Source of the DNA: an uncultured Schlesneria sp.
GTDB taxonomy: Bacteria; Planctomycetota; Planctomycetia; Planctomycetales; Planctomycetaceae
Assembly (NCBI GenBank): GCA_903840265.1
Contig: CAIMFH010000082.1
Location: forward strand, 88,308-152,307
Length of the DNA stretch: 64,000 nt
Direction: 5' to 3'
Under the pieces are notes generated by a model. That model saw nothing but the letters and a program-made list of their open reading frames with translations. It searched no databases and was not told the DNA's origin. Of this stretch, positions 46,234 to 56,557 are shown one piece after another. The position numbers were made by a program, and so were the translations under genes. How positions within the stretch are numbered: position 1 is the first letter of the stretch; every line of letters starts with the position of its first letter.

Positions 46234-46464
46234 GACACTAAGGTAGCAAATGCGAGTGAACTGCTGAAGGAAGCATCGCGGTGAAGCATCATTTGCCGCC
46301 GAATTCTTCCTCATCTGCAGGATTGTTACCGTCGATAAATCCGATACGGACTGAAGTCTGCTGATCTGTGTCGATGGGATACGGTGTCTTGCAGAATCGA
46401 TTTCTGATTGAAGCCGTGGCCGAGTCGCAACGCCGATCAGCCATCTCACGAGCCAAAAACCGCA

Positions 46465-46875
46465 ATGAAACGCTTAGCATTCACGCTGCTCTTGGGGACC
46501 GCGCTGGCATCGTCACAGTGTCTCGGCGGAGTTTTCTTTCGTTCCTGCTCCAATTGTGGCTGCAAGGATTTGAACCGAACCTGCAAGGTTGTTCCGGACA
46601 AGAAGAAAGTGACCGAAACCAAGTACGTTGTCGAATGCGAAGAAGTCTGTCTCCCTGGACGGAGCCAATGCGAAGAGCGGCTGGTCACCGATCCGGTCTG
46701 CGTGGACCAACAACGATATGAAAAGGTGATGGTTCCCACCTGCGAACGCATCATTACAAAGAAGAAGCTCAAAAAGATTACGACGACAGTTGAGAAACCG
46801 GGTTGGAAATGCGTGGTCGAAACGGTTTGTAGTCAGTGCGGCAATCAATGCGGCACGTCGAACTGCAGTCAGTAA
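46465..46875 (+). CDS. Exported cysteine-rich protein of unknown function
   Basis: 136 residues from ATG 46465; an upstream start at 46408 would add 19 residues before the signal peptide. Signal peptide [16 protein letters not shown], followed by 15 cysteines in about 115 residues, many in CxxC- or VC-type pairs ([21 protein letters not shown]). Lys/Glu/Val-rich strands lie between them ([11 protein letters not shown]). Similar cysteine-rich envelope proteins are common in planctomycetes, and disulphide-linked cell-wall roles have been suggested for this type. No enzyme motif. Divergent from mnmG. Confidence 0.75.
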   Translation: MKRLAFTLLLGTALASSQCLGGVFFRSCSNCGCKDLNRTCKVVPDKKKVTETKYVVECEEVCLPGRSQCEERLVTDPVCVDQQRYEKVMVPTCERIITKKKLKKITTTVEKPGWKCVVETVCSQCGNQCGTSNCSQ

Positions 46876-46995
46876 TTCGGAACCCTGCAAACCCAGGTCA
46901 TGATCAGCATCAGTCGGCCACGATGGCGATTTCTGGTGACTTTGCGATACTAGAGTCTGGTTGAGATCAGATTCTATTTCGCAAAAGGACATCAG

Positions 46996-47508
46996 ATGAA
47001 ACGAACTGCCGCCGTCACCCTCAAGGGAAGTCCTGTTGATCTGAAGGGGCGAGCTCTCAAGGTCGGCGATGAAGCACCGGACTTTAAGCTGCAGGATAAC
47101 TCGCTGGGTGACGTGACGCTGGCATCGAGTGCCGGCAAGACGCGCATCATCGCCACGATTCCATCGCTGGATACCAGCGTTTGTGCTCTTGAAACCAAGC
47201 GTTTCAATGACGAAGCCAAGAACCTCGCGAACGTTGAAGTGCTGGTCGTCAGCATGGATTTGCCATTCGGTGCCAAGCGATGGTGCGGGACCGAAAATGT
47301 CGAGTCAGCGAAGACGCTAAGCGCTCATCGCTGTACCGATTTCGGTAGCGACTACGGCGTGCTGATTTCCGGCGGTCCGCTTGATCGCTGCTTTGCGCGA
47401 GCGATCTTCGTCATCGACGCGGCTGGCAAGGTCAAGCACGTCGAATACGTCAGCGAAATCTCGGCGCATCCAAACTATGAAGCCGCGATTGCCGCCGCGA
47501 AAAGCTGA
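46996..47508 (+). CDS. tpx: Thiol peroxidase (Tpx-type peroxiredoxin)
   Basis: 170 residues. Peroxidatic Cys63 in TIPSLDTSVCALETKRF and resolving Cys97 in RWCGTE are 34 residues apart, exactly as in E. coli Tpx (61/95). The thioredoxin fold and the FVIDAAGKV strand complete it. It reduces hydroperoxides using thioredoxin, in cytoplasm or periplasm depending on species; no signal peptide here. AAAGGA precedes the ATG. A hairpin at 47524-47545 follows. Confidence 0.95.
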   Translation: MKRTAAVTLKGSPVDLKGRALKVGDEAPDFKLQDNSLGDVTLASSAGKTRIIATIPSLDTSVCALETKRFNDEAKNLANVEVLVVSMDLPFGAKRWCGTENVESAKTLSAHRCTDFGSDYGVLISGGPLDRCFARAIFVIDAAGKVKHVEYVSEISAHPNYEAAIAAAKS

Positions 47509-47523
47509 AGACGGTAACAAATA

Positions 47524-47545
47524 GGGGCAGGTCAAATCCTGCCCC
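47524..47545 (-). terminator. Terminator hairpin between tpx and ruvB
   Basis: GGGGCAGG (47524-47531) and CCTGCCCC (47538-47545) form an 8-bp stem. On the minus strand it is followed by TATTTGTT, so it probably ends the ruvB transcript. It lies between convergent genes and may also help stop tpx. Confidence 0.6.
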
Positions 47546-47590
47546 GAACGTTGCTCGCGACAGGCTGATGCACAGACACGGTGCTGCGAC

Positions 47591-48679
47591 TCAGAGCAGG
47601 CTTGGTTGTCGGTCGCCATCGTCTGTTGTATCTGGAGGAGTCAGGCCGAGGTGGCGGAGCCCAGCGGCCGTAATTGTTCGACCGCGTGGCGTTCGTTGGA
47701 TGAAGCCCAATCGCAACATGAACGGTTCGACTTCATCCTCCAGCGTATCGGGCGGGATGTTCATCGTGTGCCCGAGGGCCGCAACTCCCGCTGGACCGCC
47801 CGAGAAGACGTTGACCAATGTCTGCAGATAGCGACGATCCTGCGCTTCGAGTCCCAACGAATCGACTTCCAACATCGCCAACGCCGCATCTGCGATCGGG
47901 CGAGTTATACTTCCGTTGGTTTCGTGAACGGTGGCAAAGTCGCGCGTCCACCGCAGCAGATTGTTCGCCTTCCGCGGCGTTCCGCGGCTACGATCCGCGA
48001 TCAGGCCTGCGGCATCCTCGGCGATGTCGGTCCGCAATTTCCGGGAATTCCGCTTCACGATCTCCGTCAGATCTGCCACATCGTAGAAGTCCAGATGCTC
48101 GCGGAAAGTGAACCGGTCTCGGAGTGGCGCGGTTAACATGCCACTGCGCGTGGTCGCGCCGATCACCGTAAACGGCTTCAGCTTCATATTGATCGTGCGG
48201 GCATTCATCCCTTCACCCAGCACGATATCAACTCGAAAATCTTCCATCACCGGATAGATGAATTCTTCAACCGCCGGGGGCAGCCGATGAATTTCGTCGA
48301 TAAACAGGATCGAACCGTAACTGGCATTCGTCAGGTACGACAGCAGATCCTTAGGAGCCATCAGGGCCGGACCAGATGTGATCTGGCATTCGGTTCCCAT
48401 CTCTCGGGCCAGCGTCATTGCCAGCGTCGTTTTGCCCAAGCCAGGCGGGCCGTCGAACAGGATGTGGCCGAGCTGTTCCTTGCGCTTCAATGTCGCGTCG
48501 AGAACAATTCGCAGACGGTCGACCACTTTACGCTGGCCGACAACTTCGTGCAGCTTTTGAGGACGTAACTCATCGTCAAAACGTTCATCATCGGGATTGA
48601 ATTCACCGGGTGGCGGCTCAGGAGGTTTTCCACCTCCCACTGCGCCGGCCCCGCCCTCAATCACCTTTTGTCGAGCCAT
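47591..48679 (-). CDS. ruvB: Holliday junction branch migration helicase RuvB
   Basis: 362 residues. AAA+ motifs are intact: Walker [10 protein letters not shown], Walker [10 protein letters not shown], sensor GATTRSGML and the arginine-finger region [15 protein letters not shown]. The C-terminal winged helix ends [22 protein letters not shown] Gly/Pro-rich N-terminal extension of about 30 residues precedes the usual start of homology. With RuvA it drives branch migration of Holliday junctions. It is encoded 51 bases after yebC on the same strand, a very common arrangement (yebC-ruvC-ruvA-ruvB), although ruvA and ruvC are not adjacent. Confidence 0.96.
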   Translation of the reverse strand: MARQKVIEGGAGAVGGGKPPEPPPGEFNPDDERFDDELRPQKLHEVVGQRKVVDRLRIVLDATLKRKEQLGHILFDGPPGLGKTTLAMTLAREMGTECQITSGPALMAPKDLLSYLTNASYGSILFIDEIHRLPPAVEEFIYPVMEDFRVDIVLGEGMNARTINMKLKPFTVIGATTRSGMLTAPLRDRFTFREHLDFYDVADLTEIVKRNSRKLRTDIAEDAAGLIADRSRGTPRKANNLLRWTRDFATVHETNGSITRPIADAALAMLEVDSLGLEAQDRRYLQTLVNVFSGGPAGVAALGHTMNIPPDTLEDEVEPFMLRLGFIQRTPRGRTITAAGLRHLGLTPPDTTDDGDRQPSLL

Positions 48680-48730
48680 CCGTGAACGACCTCATTTCAG
48701 TCATCGCCGCAAATCTGAATTTGAGGAACT

Positions 48731-49486
48731 CTAACCCTCGGCGGCCAGTTCGGCCATCACAGGCTCCGGAATGTTGAAGTTCGCGTAGCAGTTCTGGACA
48801 TCGTCGTGATCTTCCAGAGCGTCCATCAGCTTTAAGACCGAGCGAGCCGTATCGGCATCGAGTTCGACAGTCGTGCCCGCGATCCGCGTGAGTTCCGCGG
48901 ATTCCGTCGGAATTTCTGCCGTTTCTAATGCGGCGATCACTGCTTGAAAGGCATCCACTTCGCAGATCACTTCAATCGCATCACCAGTGGTCTTGACATC
49001 GCTGGCACCGGCTTCGAGTGCGATCTCGAATACGCGTTCTTCTGTGGCATGCTTCGTGGAGATGACGAACACACCTTTTCGCTCGAACATATAGCCGACG
49101 CAACCGGTCGTTCCCAGGTTGCCGCCATGGACTTCGAAGACTTTCCGGATCTCACCGGCCGTTCGATTCCGGTTCTCGGTCAGGATTTCGCAGAGCACCG
49201 CGACACCGTGTGGGCCGTAGCCTTCATACATCACTTCGTCATAGGTTTCCGCGCCGAGTTCGCCGGTCCCCTTTTTGATGGCTCGCTCGATCGTCTCGTT
49301 GGCCATCGATGCTTTTCGAGCACGATCGATGGCATATCGCAAAGACAGATTTGCGGCAGGGTCGCCGCCACCTCGTCGTGCGGCGACGATGATGTAACGC
49401 GCCAACTTACCGAACAGCTTACCTCGCTTCTTGTCGACCAATCCCTTTTTGAAGGCGATGTTGGCCCAGTGGGAATGCCCTGCCAT
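48731..49486 (-). CDS. yebC: YebC/PmpR-family protein
   Basis: 251 residues. The start MAGHSHWANIAFKKG is the family signature (usually MAGHSKWANIKHRK). The motif RAKASMANETIERAIKKG is close to the normal DNA/RNA-contact segment, and YEGYGPHGVAVLCE follows. Members have been described as transcriptional regulators; some, such as human TACO1 and bacterial YebC2, help translation of polyproline stretches. The sequence does not tell which applies here. Next to ruvB, as in many bacteria. Confidence 0.93.
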   Translation of the reverse strand: MAGHSHWANIAFKKGLVDKKRGKLFGKLARYIIVAARRGGGDPAANLSLRYAIDRARKASMANETIERAIKKGTGELGAETYDEVMYEGYGPHGVAVLCEILTENRNRTAGEIRKVFEVHGGNLGTTGCVGYMFERKGVFVISTKHATEERVFEIALEAGASDVKTTGDAIEVICEVDAFQAVIAALETAEIPTESAELTRIAGTTVELDADTARSVLKLMDALEDHDDVQNCYANFNIPEPVMAELAAEG

Positions 49487-49544
49487 CGTTGTCTAATCCC
49501 GTCTTCCGTAGTTGTCCGTGTCGTGTGAGTTCATCGAGCGACGA

Positions 49545-51833
49545 TCAAGGTGCGCCAGGTGTCGCCGGCTTCGGCTGACTCGCTTGAGGAGCGTGTTGTT
49601 TCAACTTGTCCTTCAAGCGCTCTATGTGCTTTGGATCGCTAAACTTCTCTTCTTCGCCGCTTTTGAGGGCATGTTTCCACGATTCCACTGCCTTGTCGAT
49701 CTGCTTGAGCTGGAACTGAACGTCTCCCAGGTGATCCCATAGTGTGGAGTCGCCCCCCGTATTCTTTTTGACGGCCTCTTCAATGGGGGTCAGCGCTTCC
49801 TGGTACTTGCCTTGCTTGAACAGAACCCAGCCCAAGCTATCGAGATAGGCTCCATTGTCCGGTTCGGCGGCGATCGCTTTGCGAATCATTTTTTCCGCTC
49901 GATCCAGGTTCTTACCCTGATCCGCCCACAGATAGCCAAGATCGTTATTGACCTGATTGTCTTCGGGGTCGACCTCCAGCACCTTCTCCAGAATCTCGTC
50001 GCCCTTACGATACTCGCCCTTCATCACATAGATGTTCGACAGGCTGAATTGGCACAGTCGCAGCACGCGCTTCTCTTCGGGAAACTGATCTCGCAGTTTT
50101 TCAAAGCGAGCGACCGCTTGATCCCACTGGCGAGCATGCATGTAGAGTGATGCTTCCTCAAACAGAAGGAACTTATCCCCTGGTTCGAGTTGAAGTGCTT
50201 CTTCGATGGTTTTTAACGACTCGTCCAGATTGCCTTTGGCAAGTTGCACGCGTGCCAGCATCGATAGCAATTGGGCTCGCTCCGGAGCAGAGCGTCGTTC
50301 GGCCAGGGCTTCTTTAAATAGCTCCTCCGCTGCCTCGTAACGATGAGCTCGATTCAGCAGCGTCCCCAGTTCGGCGTAGAGCTGAATGTTCCGTTCTTTG
50401 CGTAGCCTAATCGCCGCACGATAGAACTCGATGGCATCGTCGGTTCGATCGATCGCTTTTGCCAAGCCAGCCAGCAGAAACGCCTTTTCAAAGGTGAGCT
50501 GTGAAGGCTCGGCCTTCGCCTGTTCGCGTCCGACGGCCATCAATCCGTCAACAATCTGGCTGTCTTCAGAAACGGTCTTCAATTCGGCTTCGAGGTGAAC
50601 CAATCCCTCGGGGCCCAATTTGTTCATCGCGCGATTCAGCAGATCGAGTAACTCGCTGGACCGCTTCATTTTCCTCAAGACTCGCGCCAGACCGACGTAT
50701 CCTGTCGCATCGGCCCCGTGCGGAAGCGCGGTTTCATAGATCTGTCGCGCCTTCTCCAACTCATTGGCGTCGGCCAGTTTCTCAGCGAGGAAGAACTGCA
50801 GTTGCAGATTTTGCTCATCTTTCGCCGCGAGTGTTTCCAGCCGTGTGATCAGTTCATCGGACAGCTTCAACTTTTCCAGGATATCTGCCAACAGTTGATA
50901 CGCATCGCGACCCTTGGTCGTGCGCTGGGCATCAAAATACTTTTGCAACTCTGCAAGCGACTCTTCCGGTTTATCGGACAGCAACAGGACTCGGGCGCGA
51001 TTGAAGTTCAGGTTGCCGGCACCGATGCGCCCCGTTTTCGCTGCCAAGTCGAAGGCTTCCTCAGCCAACTTGATTCGCTTCGCGTCGAGGAACACCTGTC
51101 CGATGCGTTCGTAGCTGGTTTGAGGATCGGCCAGCATCCGCGAGCGAACTCGTGAGTCGAGATTGAACTTTTCGGGGTGAACGAGGGCGTTGAACACGAC
51201 TTCATAGCAATCGGCGGCTTTGTCGGGCTGGCCAGTCGCTGAATAGAGCACACCAAGACTCTTGTTCAGGACCATCGCTTCGATGCTCTCTTTGCCGACG
51301 CGCGATGAATGCACCGCCTGTTCGAGGTGATGGATCGCCTCTGGCAGCTTTCCGCTGATGGCTGCCTGCGCGGCAAGCATCTGCCACAGTTCATACTCCT
51401 GCGGATCGATCTCGACAGCCCGCGTCGCCGATTGGACGGCGGCTTCGATCTCGTTCAGCTGGAACTCCAGTGGAACCAACTGTCGGTAGACTTCAATCGC
51501 CTTGGGATCCAGAGCGATTGCTTTACGATAGGCGGTTACAGCGCGTCGAGGTTCGTTTCGCGTTTCCAGCACGCGACCGGACATGAACCATGCGACAGCG
51601 TCATTCCGCAACTGGTCGCCAGCGGAAAGTGGTTTTACTGGTTGCAGTGGCAGTGCAATATCGTCGGTCTCCTGAAGTTGAAAACCTTGTTTCAACGCAG
51701 GCGAGGCCGGTGGTGTTTCTGCGGGTTTCGCATCATCGGCCAGTAGCGAAGCGGCCGAACTCGACAGAAGCAGGATCGCTCCGCATCCAGCCTTGAATGC
51801 GTGCGAGAAGAATGATGAAGAGCTCACGCTCAT
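49545..51833 (-). CDS. Large exported TPR-repeat protein
   Basis: 762 residues from ATG 51833, preceded by AAGGGG eight bases away. Signal peptide (AGCGAILLLSSSAASLLADD) followed by a Pro/Ala linker and then about fifteen tetratricopeptide-like repeats covering the rest (e.g. AYRKAIALDPKAIEVYRQL, AIEFYRAAIRLRKERNIQLY, TIEEALQLEPGDKFLLFEEA, MIRKAIAAEPDNGAYLDSLGWVLFKQGKY). The second half resembles PEP-CTERM/PrsT-type or NrfG-like TPR proteins. A scaffold for protein complexes at the envelope is most likely. It sits within the minus-strand run between an EndoIII-like gene and yebC. Confidence 0.85.
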   Translation of the reverse strand: MSVSSSSFFSHAFKAGCGAILLLSSSAASLLADDAKPAETPPASPALKQGFQLQETDDIALPLQPVKPLSAGDQLRNDAVAWFMSGRVLETRNEPRRAVTAYRKAIALDPKAIEVYRQLVPLEFQLNEIEAAVQSATRAVEIDPQEYELWQMLAAQAAISGKLPEAIHHLEQAVHSSRVGKESIEAMVLNKSLGVLYSATGQPDKAADCYEVVFNALVHPEKFNLDSRVRSRMLADPQTSYERIGQVFLDAKRIKLAEEAFDLAAKTGRIGAGNLNFNRARVLLLSDKPEESLAELQKYFDAQRTTKGRDAYQLLADILEKLKLSDELITRLETLAAKDEQNLQLQFFLAEKLADANELEKARQIYETALPHGADATGYVGLARVLRKMKRSSELLDLLNRAMNKLGPEGLVHLEAELKTVSEDSQIVDGLMAVGREQAKAEPSQLTFEKAFLLAGLAKAIDRTDDAIEFYRAAIRLRKERNIQLYAELGTLLNRAHRYEAAEELFKEALAERRSAPERAQLLSMLARVQLAKGNLDESLKTIEEALQLEPGDKFLLFEEASLYMHARQWDQAVARFEKLRDQFPEEKRVLRLCQFSLSNIYVMKGEYRKGDEILEKVLEVDPEDNQVNNDLGYLWADQGKNLDRAEKMIRKAIAAEPDNGAYLDSLGWVLFKQGKYQEALTPIEEAVKKNTGGDSTLWDHLGDVQFQLKQIDKAVESWKHALKSGEEEKFSDPKHIERLKDKLKQHAPQASQPKPATPGAP

Positions 51834-52000
51834 GATCCGATCCCCTTGAAGAACCCAAACGCGAATCGCCGCGCAGTCGCCAACCATAGCTCCGGCAGCA
51901 GATTCTACTCTGTTGGGCCGCTCGGCTCCAATGGCAACGAGGGTTCTCGTGCAAACGAAAACGTCACGTTTCGGGGGCGGGCCGTTCCGAAGAGAACCGA

Positions 52001-52897
52001 TCAGCGCGCCTTCTTGGCCACCTTTTTTACCGGGACGGCCTTGGCGGGAGCCTTCTTCTTCGGGGCGGCTGCCGCCGGAGGAGGTGCCGCCTTCGCGGGG
52101 GCCTTGGCCGGTGGTTTCGCCGCGGGCTTGGTCTCGACTGGCTTAGCAGCAGCGACGGGCTTCGGCTTTGGTTTCGCTGTCGCGGCCTTGTACAAGTCCG
52201 CCAGGCGTTCCGTTACCGCGGCCCCGTCGTGACCCTCGCTGGGGGCTGGATGTTTAGCAGGATCGAAGAAATCTCGGACCAATTTGTCCGTGGCCAGACA
52301 ACGAATCGAGAAGCAGAACAACGGAACTTCGGCTTTGCGAATGACGGCCTTCAACGTCTCACCCATCTGCTCAGAGTCCTGATTCGGCGGGACCAGTCCC
52401 AGCCAGATCAGTGCTCGCGACATCGATTCATCGAGCGGGATCTGATGAGCGCCGATGACGGATTGCAGGGTGTAGTTGCGGACAAAACTGGACAGTTGCT
52501 TGATCTTGGCGAGTTGTTTCTGGGCGAGTTCCAGTGTCTTCTTGCGCAAGCTTTCAAATTCGAAAGCGAACGACTTTTCGAAGACGTACTGCAGCACGCT
52601 GCGGACGTGGAACGCTCGCCATTCCGCTCGAGACAACCCGGAAAAGGCGCGTTCGATTTCGGAAATGGAGCTGACACGAATTTCATTCAGGTCGGGAAAC
52701 TCTTTTCCCAACCGTTCGAACGCCAATTCGGCTTCGTCGACGGATGCGTCTTCGAGGCAAATGGCATAAAGCATTGTTTCCAGCACAGGGCGATCATGTT
52801 TGGGCACGACAACCTTGTATTGCTTTTTGATTGCCGGAAGCAATTTCTTGACAATCGCCGCACGATCTGACGACTTGGCACGCGATGCAGCAACCAT
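52001..52897 (-). CDS. Endonuclease-III-like HhH protein with histone-H1-like C-terminal tail
   Basis: 298 residues. Residues about 20-235 resemble the endonuclease III / HhH-GPD glycosylase fold: RPVLETMLYAICLEDASVDE matches the first helix pair, and IPLDESMSRALIWLGLVPP matches the region of the catalytic aspartate (Asp156). The LPGxGxKTA hairpin with its catalytic lysine is replaced by NYTLQSVIGA, and there is no 4Fe-4S cysteine set. The tail (about 236-298) is almost pure Lys/Ala/Pro, like bacterial histone H1-like domains, and should bind DNA or RNA non-specifically. It follows rbfA by 127 bases. A nucleic-acid-binding, possibly non-catalytic role is my reading; it is not certain. Confidence 0.65.
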   Translation of the reverse strand: MVAASRAKSSDRAAIVKKLLPAIKKQYKVVVPKHDRPVLETMLYAICLEDASVDEAELAFERLGKEFPDLNEIRVSSISEIERAFSGLSRAEWRAFHVRSVLQYVFEKSFAFEFESLRKKTLELAQKQLAKIKQLSSFVRNYTLQSVIGAHQIPLDESMSRALIWLGLVPPNQDSEQMGETLKAVIRKAEVPLFCFSIRCLATDKLVRDFFDPAKHPAPSEGHDGAAVTERLADLYKAATAKPKPKPVAAAKPVETKPAAKPPAKAPAKAAPPPAAAAPKKKAPAKAVPVKKVAKKAR

Positions 52898-53024
52898 AGG
52901 CTTATTTCAACCTCTTCCGTTTATTCATCCAAACGCCTGATGCACCTTTGTTCGCATCAACAGGTGTCGCACGCCGCGGTTCCAATTGGGGAACAGTACC
53001 GCAGCGGACGGTGCTTAACGAATT

Positions 53025-53483
53025 TCACTTCTCATCGTTTGCTGAATCATCTTCTGAAATTCCATTTGTTTCATCGTCGGTATCCTCATCATCTTCGTCC
53101 GAGTCTTCCTCTTGTGAAGCGTCGGCAGACGCTTGCGAATCCTGTAGATTCGCAGCTTGCAGAGCTTGAGAAACCTCAATGCTCTTCTTCACAGAAGGGT
53201 CCAGGACAAATCGAATTATCGGGGCGTTCTTGGTCTGTAGCCGGTCCGCAATCTTGGACTGAATAAATCCACGAGCAGACTCCAACCCATGCATCGCGAG
53301 CGATTGAGCTTTCGCATCCCCCATGATCGTCACATAGATCTTGGCGTTTCGCAGATCAGGACTGACCTCGACGCTAAGAACTGTGATATTTTTGACGCGG
53401 GGATCGCGCAGCTCAAACAACACTACGGTGCTGGCTGTTTCCCGAATGGCTTCCGAAGCCTTGGCCATGCGGCGGGAATTCAT
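53025..53483 (-). CDS. rbfA: Ribosome-binding factor A
   Basis: 152 residues. The KH-like fold is clear (about 1-115: [46 protein letters not shown], and [18 protein letters not shown]). It assists late maturation of the 30S ribosomal subunit. The last ~38 residues are an acidic, Asp/Glu/Ser-rich disordered tail ([14 protein letters not shown]) not present in E. coli RbfA. It is third in the nusA-infB-rbfA group. Confidence 0.93.
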   Translation of the reverse strand: MNSRRMAKASEAIRETASTVVLFELRDPRVKNITVLSVEVSPDLRNAKIYVTIMGDAKAQSLAMHGLESARGFIQSKIADRLQTKNAPIIRFVLDPSVKKSIEVSQALQAANLQDSQASADASQEEDSDEDDEDTDDETNGISEDDSANDEK

Positions 53484-53596
53484 TCGCTAAATTATCCTGG
53501 CGTTAATGCGGAAAATGAAAGAGTCACTGTTGTCGGATTGATTGAGCCTAAAGCATTTACCGACTTCTCGAGCCGGCAAATGCCCCGCGAATGTCA

Positions 53597-56350
53597 TTAT
53601 TCGAGGGTTCGTTTCACTTCCTCAATCTTATACGCTTCCAGCAAATCACCTTCTTTGATGTCGTTGAAGTGTTCCAGGCGGATACCGCATTCCATACCTT
53701 CTCGAACTTCCTTGGTATCATCCTTCTCTCGCTTGAGCGAGGCGATGCCATAGGTGTGCAAGATCTTCTGGTCGCGGATCAAGTGAACTCGGCTGTTACG
53801 TTCGATGGTTCCGTTCAAAACGCGGCAACCAGCGATTGTTCCAAACCGGGTAATACTGAATGTTCGCAGCACGATTGCTCGGCCGGTCGTGACTTCTTTC
53901 TGCTCGGGCTTGAGCATCCCTTCCAGAATTCGCTTAATCTCGTCCATCACTTCATAGATGATGTTGTAACGGCGGATTTCCACGGATTCCTGTTGGGCCA
54001 ACTGCTGAGCCCGATCTTCGGCGATCACGTGGAACGCGAAGATCACGGCGTTGGAGGCCGCAGCCAGGTAGATGTCGCTTTCGTTGACACCACCCACACC
54101 TTCGTGCAGCAGCTTAACCCTGACTTCAGGATGCTCGAACTTACCAAGCTCACTTCGCAAGGCTTCCAGCGAACCTGGAGTATCTGCCTTCAGAATGACA
54201 TTCAGATCCTGAACCTGGCCGTCGCGAGCGGCACTCAGAATGTCCGCCATCGTCCGGCGACCACCCATGTTTGCCAAGACTGCGGATCGGCCTTTCTGTT
54301 GTCGATCCACGGCAGCGTCGCGAGCTGCTTCCAAGTCAGGCAGGACCAGGAACTGATCACCGGCATTTGGCACAATGTCCAAGCCAGCGACCTTGATCGG
54401 CGTCGATGGTGGTGCTTCCTGGATTTCTTGATTGGCCTCGTTGTACATCGCTCGGATCCGACCGTAGGCCGAACCACAGAGCACGACATCGCCGACTCGC
54501 AATGTCCCCTTGCGAACGATCAACCAAGCCAGCGGACCACGACCTTCGTCGCGGAAGGCTTCCAGGCATGCTCCTGTTGCCGGACGCTTGGCGTTCGCAC
54601 GGAAGTCGTGCAGTTCAGCAGTCAGCAACAGAGTATCGAGCAGTTCAGGCAAGCCTTGACCGGTCAGGCCAGACGTACGGACAACTTCGACATCACCACC
54701 CCATTCGGCAGCCAGCACGTTGTGCGTTGACAGGTCCGTCAAAACACGTTGCTCGTTGCGGTCGGGTAGATCGACCTTATTCATGGCGACAACCATCGGA
54801 ACGCCCGCCGCTTTCGCATGCGAGATACATTCGACGGTCTGTGGCATCACCCCATCGTTGGCGGCCACGACGAGAACCACGATATCGGTCACGTTCGCAC
54901 CGCGTGCTCGCATCTCACCGAAAGCCGCGTGACCAGGCGTATCAACGAAGGTCAGCTTGTGGCCGTTGTGTTCGATCTGATACGCGGCGATGTGCTGCGT
55001 GATCCCACCGAACTCGGATGCGGCGACGTTCGCCGAACGCAGCTTATCGACCAGCGTCGTCTTACCATGGTCGACGTGTCCAAGAATCGTAATGATTGGC
55101 GGCCGTGGCTGAAGATCTTCCGGTCGATCTTCACCGACGGTCACTTCTTCAATTTCTTCTTCGATCGTCTTATCCCGCTTCACTCGCAGGTCGACGCCCA
55201 ATTCCAGACAGATTTCGACGGCTTCGTCTTCTTCAAGCATCGAGTTGATCGTCGCCATCTCGCCGCGCTCGATCAAAATCTTCATGAGCGCTTTGGCAGG
55301 ACGACCGATTGCTTCGGAAAGCGAACGAACAGTGATCGGAACGTCCACTTCGGCCGTTGATTTCAGTTCGGTTTTCTGGGCATGGCGACGCGGCCCCTTG
55401 GGACGAAATCCCTTGCCGCGGCCATCGCCATCTTCATCTTCGCCAGGCGCCCGCGGCTTACGCCGTTGGATGTGCCCACCTTCGAGCACCACCGCGCGTT
55501 TTGGCTTCAGCGCATCATCTTCTTCTTCAGCCGGGCGTTTCTTCTTTTCATCGCCCTTCTTGATGTGCCGTGTCAACGGGCCAAGCGGCGTGGCGTCCTT
55601 GGGATTCAGACGAATCACTGGCTTCTGTGCAGCTTCATCTTCAGGTTTCGTCGTTTTGGGAGCGACGGGGGCCTTAGGGATGGCAGCAAAGTTAAGCCCG
55701 ATTCGTGGCTTCTTCGGAGCGGCAGCTTTGGCACCGCCGAAGTCTGATGACGACCGCGAAGTCATCGTCCGCATTGCACGCGGAGGGACTCCCGAGGGCG
55801 ACATATATGACTCGCGGCTGAGCGGAGCCTTACCAGGCGGCACCACTGCCGCGGCAGGGGCGACGACCGCTGGTTCCTGAACAGGCGCTTCGGCCACCTG
55901 TTCCTCAACTTCGGCTATTGACGGAGCGGCAGTCTCAATTTCTGCAGTCTCAATTTCCACAACAGCAGGCTCGGCTGCTGGTAGCTCTTCGGGCTCTGGT
56001 TCGGGGATGTCAACGGGCGGCTGCTCAACGGCAACATGCCTGGCTTCCACCGGCACGCGAGATGGTATCGGGCGCGCAACCATGTCATTCATGTTGCGAA
56101 TGGCGCGGGCCTTCCCGGCAACCTCCGCGGTATGTTCGCGAGTGGGTGTGACAGGCGACGAAGCAACGGCCGTAGCGGTCACCGGCGATCCGCTCGACCG
56201 TATGATGTCCAGAACTCGGTCTCGCTCTTCAGGCGAAATGCTCGCCAGAGCCGAGTTCTTAATAGTAATTCCAGCCTTTGAGCAGTAGTCGATCAACAGT
56301 TTACTGTCGATGTCGAGCTCTTTGGCAAGCGCAAAAATACGAATTTTCAA
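53597..56350 (-). CDS. infB: Translation initiation factor IF-2
   Basis: 917 residues from TTG 56350, chosen because GAGGGA lies seven bases upstream and the protein then starts with the usual [19 protein letters not shown] (IF2N domain). GTG 56395 is the longer alternative. A Pro/Ala/Glu-rich linker (about 80-350) follows, then the GTPase domain with [17 protein letters not shown] and NKVDLP, and the C-terminal domains that bind fMet-tRNA. It places initiator tRNA on the 30S subunit. The TTG start is notable because infB is itself often controlled at initiation. Confidence 0.96.
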   Translation of the reverse strand: MKIRIFALAKELDIDSKLLIDYCSKAGITIKNSALASISPEERDRVLDIIRSSGSPVTATAVASSPVTPTREHTAEVAGKARAIRNMNDMVARPIPSRVPVEARHVAVEQPPVDIPEPEPEELPAAEPAVVEIETAEIETAAPSIAEVEEQVAEAPVQEPAVVAPAAAVVPPGKAPLSRESYMSPSGVPPRAMRTMTSRSSSDFGGAKAAAPKKPRIGLNFAAIPKAPVAPKTTKPEDEAAQKPVIRLNPKDATPLGPLTRHIKKGDEKKKRPAEEEDDALKPKRAVVLEGGHIQRRKPRAPGEDEDGDGRGKGFRPKGPRRHAQKTELKSTAEVDVPITVRSLSEAIGRPAKALMKILIERGEMATINSMLEEDEAVEICLELGVDLRVKRDKTIEEEIEEVTVGEDRPEDLQPRPPIITILGHVDHGKTTLVDKLRSANVAASEFGGITQHIAAYQIEHNGHKLTFVDTPGHAAFGEMRARGANVTDIVVLVVAANDGVMPQTVECISHAKAAGVPMVVAMNKVDLPDRNEQRVLTDLSTHNVLAAEWGGDVEVVRTSGLTGQGLPELLDTLLLTAELHDFRANAKRPATGACLEAFRDEGRGPLAWLIVRKGTLRVGDVVLCGSAYGRIRAMYNEANQEIQEAPPSTPIKVAGLDIVPNAGDQFLVLPDLEAARDAAVDRQQKGRSAVLANMGGRRTMADILSAARDGQVQDLNVILKADTPGSLEALRSELGKFEHPEVRVKLLHEGVGGVNESDIYLAAASNAVIFAFHVIAEDRAQQLAQQESVEIRRYNIIYEVMDEIKRILEGMLKPEQKEVTTGRAIVLRTFSITRFGTIAGCRVLNGTIERNSRVHLIRDQKILHTYGIASLKREKDDTKEVREGMECGIRLEHFNDIKEGDLLEAYKIEEVKRTLE

Positions 56351-56557
56351 ACGCAAGTCCCTCGTTCGGAGAATGCTCTGACACGCCAGCGGCACTGCCC
56401 CAGTTAATCAACACCGCTTCCCAATCGATCACGCCGGATGGCGGTGGCCCCGACCACTCGCATCGAAACCGGCGATTCACGTTCCGGGGTTGCCAGCCCA
56501 ATTCTCAGCATTTCCTATCCGCACGAATGATTCGTGACCTTCGACTCTACTAACACC

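Noticed and set aside
53591..54730. Long open frame (379 codons) antisense to infB
   Set aside because: It is fully inside a well-conserved gene, has no recognisable motif and has shadow-type composition.
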